From assembly GCA_002451275.1 (NCBI GenBank), contig DKBS01000067.1:427-10378 (forward strand): DNA of 9,952 nucleotides, in the 5' to 3' direction. The notes below the pieces were generated by a model. It worked only from the letters and a program-made list of their open reading frames with translations, did not search any database and was not told the origin of the DNA. This DNA comes from Planctomycetaceae bacterium UBA6894. GTDB taxonomy: Bacteria > Planctomycetota > Planctomycetia > Gemmatales > Gemmataceae. The position numbers and the translations under genes are program-made. Positions 7,294 to 9,952 of this stretch are shown piece after piece; position 1 is the first letter of the stretch, and each line of letters begins with the position of its first letter.

Positions 7294-7890
7294 TTAGTTA
7301 ATATTTACTGCGTCCGCTAGCGATTGTTCTGTTGGGCGGTCCGTTGGATTATTGGATCGATAAACCCAAACCGCCCTGCAATCGCTGCTGAACAGCACCT
7401 CGCCGCCTTGGCGCCTAAAGTCAGCATTTTCTCCAGCCTTGGCGATACCTCTGCCTTTCAACATTGCAATTATATACTTTGCTAAGACTTTTGGTCTGAA
7501 AAACTGAAATAAGGAAAACTGTGCCAGCCCCAGCCAGGCATGCCACTGGTATTCGGGGTCACAAATCAACGGCATGTGGAGCCCGTCCTGAAGAGCCAAG
7601 CTCGAGACCAATTTGGCCGCCCCGGGAATCACTCCCACCAAGCCAATCGGTTCGGTTTGTCGGTCCAGCCAGGATTGCACCTCGACCAGGTGCTGGCGGC
7701 AGGGGATTCATCCCGGGTGCCTGGCCAGGATCATCAGGGTTTTAGGATGTTTTTCCAGCAAAGTTCGAGGAGTAGTAGCCTGAATTTCGGGCTGGCCGGG
7801 TGGATTCCAGGTCACCACCGGTGCAGGGGAATCCAGCAGGTTTCCGTGCGGTGGCGTTGGGAGAGACCGGGCCGCAAGGGGTGGGGGCAT
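7294..7890 (-). CDS. Candidate selenoprotein: peroxiredoxin-like AhpC/TSA_2 family oxidoreductase with UxxC motif
   Basis: The reading frame runs through a TGA at 7708-7710 read as selenocysteine, giving about 198 residues from the ATG at 7890 (Sec61, Cys64). Around the TGA the protein reads ILARHPG-U-IPC-RQHLVEV; proteins of the AhpC/TSA_2 (PRXL2-like, thioredoxin-fold) family have a Cys there, as in HFGCPFCREH. Downstream features also fit the family: IGLVGVIPGAAKLV, then LICDPEYQWHAWLGL near residue 105, an RPKVLAKYI segment, a GG-EVLFSSD strand and a YRSNNPTDRP motif near the C-terminus. The frame stays open for 137 codons after the TGA. A SECIS-like hairpin follows it. The likely role is thiol-based peroxide or disulfide reduction in the cytoplasm; no signal peptide is seen. 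The start is unsettled: the frame is open back to 8031, the ATG at 7890 lacks a clear ribosome binding site and opens a Pro-rich stretch, and GTG at 7818 or 7815 is possible. The alternatives are a pseudogene with one nonsense change or a base-call error. No selA, selB, selC or selD lies in the window. Confidence 0.75.
7668..7710 (-). promoter_or_regulatory. SECIS-like recoding element (TGA plus downstream hairpin)
   Basis: After the TGA (7708-7710) the minus strand folds into GCACCT (7693-7688), loop GGTCG (7687-7683), AGGTGC (7682-7677), a perfect 6-bp stem. It is extended by GCCA (7697-7694) pairing with TGGC (7671-7668) across a 5-base bulge. The apical loop begins 20 nt after the TGA and opens with GG then U. 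Bacterial SECIS elements are read by SelB and need an apical hairpin starting roughly 16-37 nt after UGA with a G among the first two loop bases; the E. coli fdhF element has a GGUCU loop at nearly the same distance. The element lies wholly inside the coding sequence, as is normal for bacteria. Confidence 0.72.
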
Positions 7891-8172
7891 TGGTGGATTC
7901 CCGGGCTGACTGACGGTGCCAGTGTGGCTGGTGATGCCAAAAGTGGCGATCCCGTTTTCCGCCTTGGTGTCAAGTTGGCAGGCAGGATGGGAGGGTGGAA
8001 GGGCATCTTGCAGTTTCGGATGGGGGCTAATTCACGTGCCAAACAGCGGAGAACTGCATGGATTGCCCCGGATTGGCTCAGGCCGAGCCCGCTGGTCCGT
8101 CTTATGGCACGCTGATTGCATTGACAAACCCTTGTGCATGGCAGCGATGAGCTGTCCGCGTGTTGGAATCTG

Positions 8173-8197
8173 ACCGGAAACCATGGGGCTTCCCGGT
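8173..8197 (+). repeat. Hairpin in the groEL leader
   Basis: ACCGG (8173-8177) pairs with CCGGT (8193-8197), continued by AA/TT across a single bulged C, around a loop containing CCATGG. It ends about 68 bases before the groEL start codon, so it would lie in the mRNA leader if transcription starts near the TTGACA. Function unknown; it could be an operator or an mRNA stability element. Confidence 0.35.
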
Positions 8198-8250
8198 GGT
8201 GGATGTGGCCGGAAGCCGTTTGGGTCAGGCCCCGCAAAAGCAAACGAGTT

Positions 8251-8256
8251 GAGGAG
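8251..8256 (+). promoter_or_regulatory. groEL ribosome binding site
   Basis: GAGGAG eight bases before the ATG at 8265 is a strong Shine-Dalgarno sequence, the clearest in the window. It fixes the groEL start. Confidence 0.85.
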
Positions 8257-8264
8257 TAGAGACG

Positions 8265-9952
8265 ATGGGAGCGAAGAACCTGGTTTATAGCGATGACGCC
8301 AGGCAGAAGCTGCTGGCCGGTGCCGGCAAGCTGGCCCGTGCGGTACGAGCCACCCTCGGGCCTCGCGGTCGCAATGCGATTCTCGACAAGGGTTGGGGCA
8401 GCCCCAATGTGACCAAGGACGGCGTGACCGTCGCCGAGGACATCGAACTGACTTGCCCCATCGAGAACATGGGGGCCCAGCTCATCAAGGAAGCCGCCAG
8501 CAAGACTAACGATGTGGCAGGTGACGGTACCACGACCGCCACGGTGCTGGCTGAGGCGATTTTCCGCGAAGGCCTCAAGCTTGTCGCCGCGGGGCATGAC
8601 CCCATGGCGATTTCCCGCGGTTTGACCAAGTCAGTGGGCAAGGTGGTCGACAGCCTTCGCTCGATGGCCGAGAAGATTGACGCCAACGACAAGAAGAGCA
8701 TTGCCGAGGTGGCGACCATCGCCTCCAACAACAACAGCGAAATCGGCAAAAAGCTGGCCGAGGCCATGAAGCAGGTCGGCGCCAGCAATGGCGTGATCAC
8801 CATCGAAGAAGGCAAGACTGCCGACACCGAGGTGGCCGTCGTCCAGGGTATGCAGTTCGACCGCGGCTACCTGTCTCCCAACTTCGTCACCAACCAGGAT
8901 GAGGTGATTGTCGAGTTCGACAACCCATACATCCTCATCCACGAAGAGAAGATCAGCAACGCCAAGGATTTGGTGCCCCTGCTGGAGCAGGTCAGCAAGG
9001 CCAAGGCCTCGCTGGTGATCATCGCCGAGGATGTCGAAGGTGAGGCTCTTGCCACCTTGGTGCTGAACAAGCTGAAGGGTGTGGTGAATGTCTGTGCGGT
9101 GAAGGCCCCCGGCTACGGTGATCGCCGTAAAGCGATGCTGGAAGACATCGCCACGCTGACCAAGGGCAAGGCGATCTTCAAGGATCTGGGCATTCCGCTC
9201 AACACCATCAAGTTGGCCGATTTGGGCCGCGCCAAGAAAGTGCGCATCGACAGCGAAAACTCCACCATCACCGAGGGTGCAGGCGACAAGAAGTCGCTGG
9301 AAGGCCGCTGCGAGCTGATCCGTCGTGAGATCGAGAAGACTGACAGCGATTACGACCGTGAGAAGCTGCAGGAGCGCCTGGCCAAGCTCGCCGGAGGCGT
9401 GGCCCAGGTGAAGGTGGGCGCCGCGACCGAAACCGAAATGAAAGAGCGCAAGGCCCTTTATGAGGATGCGCTGCACGCCACGCGGGCAGCCATCGCTGAA
9501 GGTATTGTTCCTGGCGGCGGGGTGGCTTTGCTCCACGCCCGCAAGGTGCTGGACAAGATTGACCTGCCAGAGTCCGAGAAGCCGGCCGCCGCTCTCCTCC
9601 GCCGCGTTTTGGAAACTCCCTGCCGCATGATCGCGCAAAATGCAGGTCTTGATGGTTCGGTGGTGGTCAACACAATTCTCCGGCACAAAGACAAGAACCT
9701 CGGGTATGACGCCGATACCGGCAAGTACATCGACTTGCGTGCCGCCGGTGTGATCGATCCGGTCAAGGTGACCCGTAGCGCACTGGAGAACGCTGTCAGC
9801 GTCGCCAGCCTGTTGCTCACCACTGAGTCGATCATTTCCGACATCCCCGAGAAGAAGAAGCCCGGTGGTGGCGACCATCATCACCATGACCACGGCGGTG
9901 GCATGGGTGGAATGGGCGGCATGGATGGCATGGGGATGGGTGGCATGGGTGG
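8265..9952 (+). CDS. groEL: Chaperonin GroEL (60 kDa), C-terminus beyond window
   Basis: Group I chaperonin subunit, which forms double heptameric rings that fold proteins using ATP and a GroES lid in the cytoplasm. There are 562 codons before the edge, already longer than E. coli GroEL (548). The equatorial domain shows TLGPRGRNAILDKG, TKDGVTVAEDIEL and GDGTTTATVLAEAI, with Asp87 at the E. coli position. The apical domain has QFDRGYLSPNFVTN, IIAEDVEGEALATLVLN and VKAPGYGDRRKAMLEDIA; Asn stands where E. coli has Tyr203, a substrate-contact position. The second equatorial part has ATETEMKERKALYEDALHATRAA and PGGGVALL. The tail is unusual: after SIISDIPEKKKPGGG comes D537-HHHH-D-H543, then a GGM-repeat tail still running at the edge. 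The start is set by GAGGAG eight bases upstream. No groES precedes it, suggesting a stand-alone copy; Planctomycetota commonly carry several groEL genes. Confidence 0.97.
   Translation, partial: MGAKNLVYSDDARQKLLAGAGKLARAVRATLGPRGRNAILDKGWGSPNVTKDGVTVAEDIELTCPIENMGAQLIKEAASKTNDVAGDGTTTATVLAEAIFREGLKLVAAGHDPMAISRGLTKSVGKVVDSLRSMAEKIDANDKKSIAEVATIASNNNSEIGKKLAEAMKQVGASNGVITIEEGKTADTEVAVVQGMQFDRGYLSPNFVTNQDEVIVEFDNPYILIHEEKISNAKDLVPLLEQVSKAKASLVIIAEDVEGEALATLVLNKLKGVVNVCAVKAPGYGDRRKAMLEDIATLTKGKAIFKDLGIPLNTIKLADLGRAKKVRIDSENSTITEGAGDKKSLEGRCELIRREIEKTDSDYDREKLQERLAKLAGGVAQVKVGAATETEMKERKALYEDALHATRAAIAEGIVPGGGVALLHARKVLDKIDLPESEKPAAALLRRVLETPCRMIAQNAGLDGSVVVNTILRHKDKNLGYDADTGKYIDLRAAGVIDPVKVTRSALENAVSVASLLLTTESIISDIPEKKKPGGGDHHHHDHGGGMGGMGGMDGMGMGGMG

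Larger units (their letters stand above)
7891..8264. other. Divergent intergenic region between the selenoprotein candidate and groEL
   Basis: No convincing gene was seen in these 374 bases. The selenoprotein frame is open leftward from 8031 (its upstream in-frame stop is at 8032-8034), so part of this could encode an N-terminal extension, though it contains no ATG. A consensus TTGACA at 8121-8126 reads toward groEL, without a good -10. Hairpins occur at 8075-8089 (GGCTC, loop AGGCC, GAGCC) and 8173-8197. No CIRCE element (TTAGCACTC-N9-GAGTGCTAA), the HrcA operator common before groEL, was found, and there is no groES. Confidence 0.6.

Noticed and set aside
7395..7409. 15-base identity with bases 1-15 of the window (gcacctcgccgcctt)
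   Set aside because: Both copies encode a GGEV segment in unrelated proteins on the minus strand; chance plus codon bias explains it.
7294..7680. Separate 128-residue gene starting at the GTG at 7680
   Set aside because: This start would cut off the first strand and the catalytic motif of the thioredoxin fold, and the GTG lies inside the SECIS-like stem; the frame continues upstream through the TGA into matching sequence.
7540..8115. 191-codon plus-strand frame
   Set aside because: Overlaps the selenoprotein candidate antisense, has no recognisable domain, and the opposite strand shows clear family motifs.
8121..8126. TTGACA as the -35 of a groEL promoter
   Set aside because: The hexamer is perfect, but at 16-18 base spacing no -10 hexamer matches more than two positions, so it is only mentioned within the intergenic region.
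8631..9893. 420-codon open frame on the minus strand
   Set aside because: Antisense to groEL, with low-complexity composition and no recognisable domain.

Overview
The window reads as a chromosomal segment of a Planctomycetota bacterium, most likely near the Gemmatales. This is inferred from three things: the GroEL sequence style (residues KGWGSPNVTKDGVTVAEDIEL-like near residue 45), an ECF sigma factor co-transcribed with a giant membrane anti-sigma protein, and moderately high GC. No rRNA, tRNA, insertion sequence or CRISPR array was seen.

Layout, left to right. Bases 1-2200 (minus) hold most of pyruvate phosphate dikinase, cut by the left edge. An approximately 400-base non-coding stretch (2201-2601) follows, with an AT-rich block, small hairpins and a short direct repeat. 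Bases 2602-6769 (minus) form a two-gene unit. It consists of an ECF sigma factor (6146-6769) and, 22 bases downstream, a 1173-residue protein (2602-6123) that fuses an N-terminal zinc-finger anti-sigma domain to an extracytoplasmic alpha-2-macroglobulin-like (MG) stalk. The MG part carries an internal transmembrane hairpin and stops before any thioester region. Next is a very small plus-strand gene (7021-7278, or from 7096) whose product is a free-standing RpoD-type sigma region 1.1 domain. It converges on a minus-strand gene at 7294-7890. A divergent intergenic region (7891-8264) then leads to groEL (8265 onward, plus), which runs off the right edge and carries a histidine-rich insert before its GGM tail.

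The main discovery candidate is the 7294-7890 gene. A conventional reading splits it into two unrelated-looking ORFs, but they are in one frame separated by a single TGA. The TGA falls where AhpC/TSA_2 peroxiredoxin-like proteins have the first Cys of their CxxC motif, giving UxxC. Directly downstream is a perfect 6-bp stem with a GGUCG loop, 20 nt after the TGA, which fits the bacterial SECIS pattern. I read it as a selenocysteine-containing peroxiredoxin-like oxidoreductase. The alternative is a Cys-to-stop mutation or a sequencing error.

How the genes relate: only the sigma/anti-sigma pair shows a clear functional link (envelope signal to ECF sigma). The free-standing sigma 1.1 domain is a second transcription-related protein next to it. 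The selenoprotein candidate and GroEL are divergent and could both belong to stress or protein-quality functions, but no shared regulatory site was identified.
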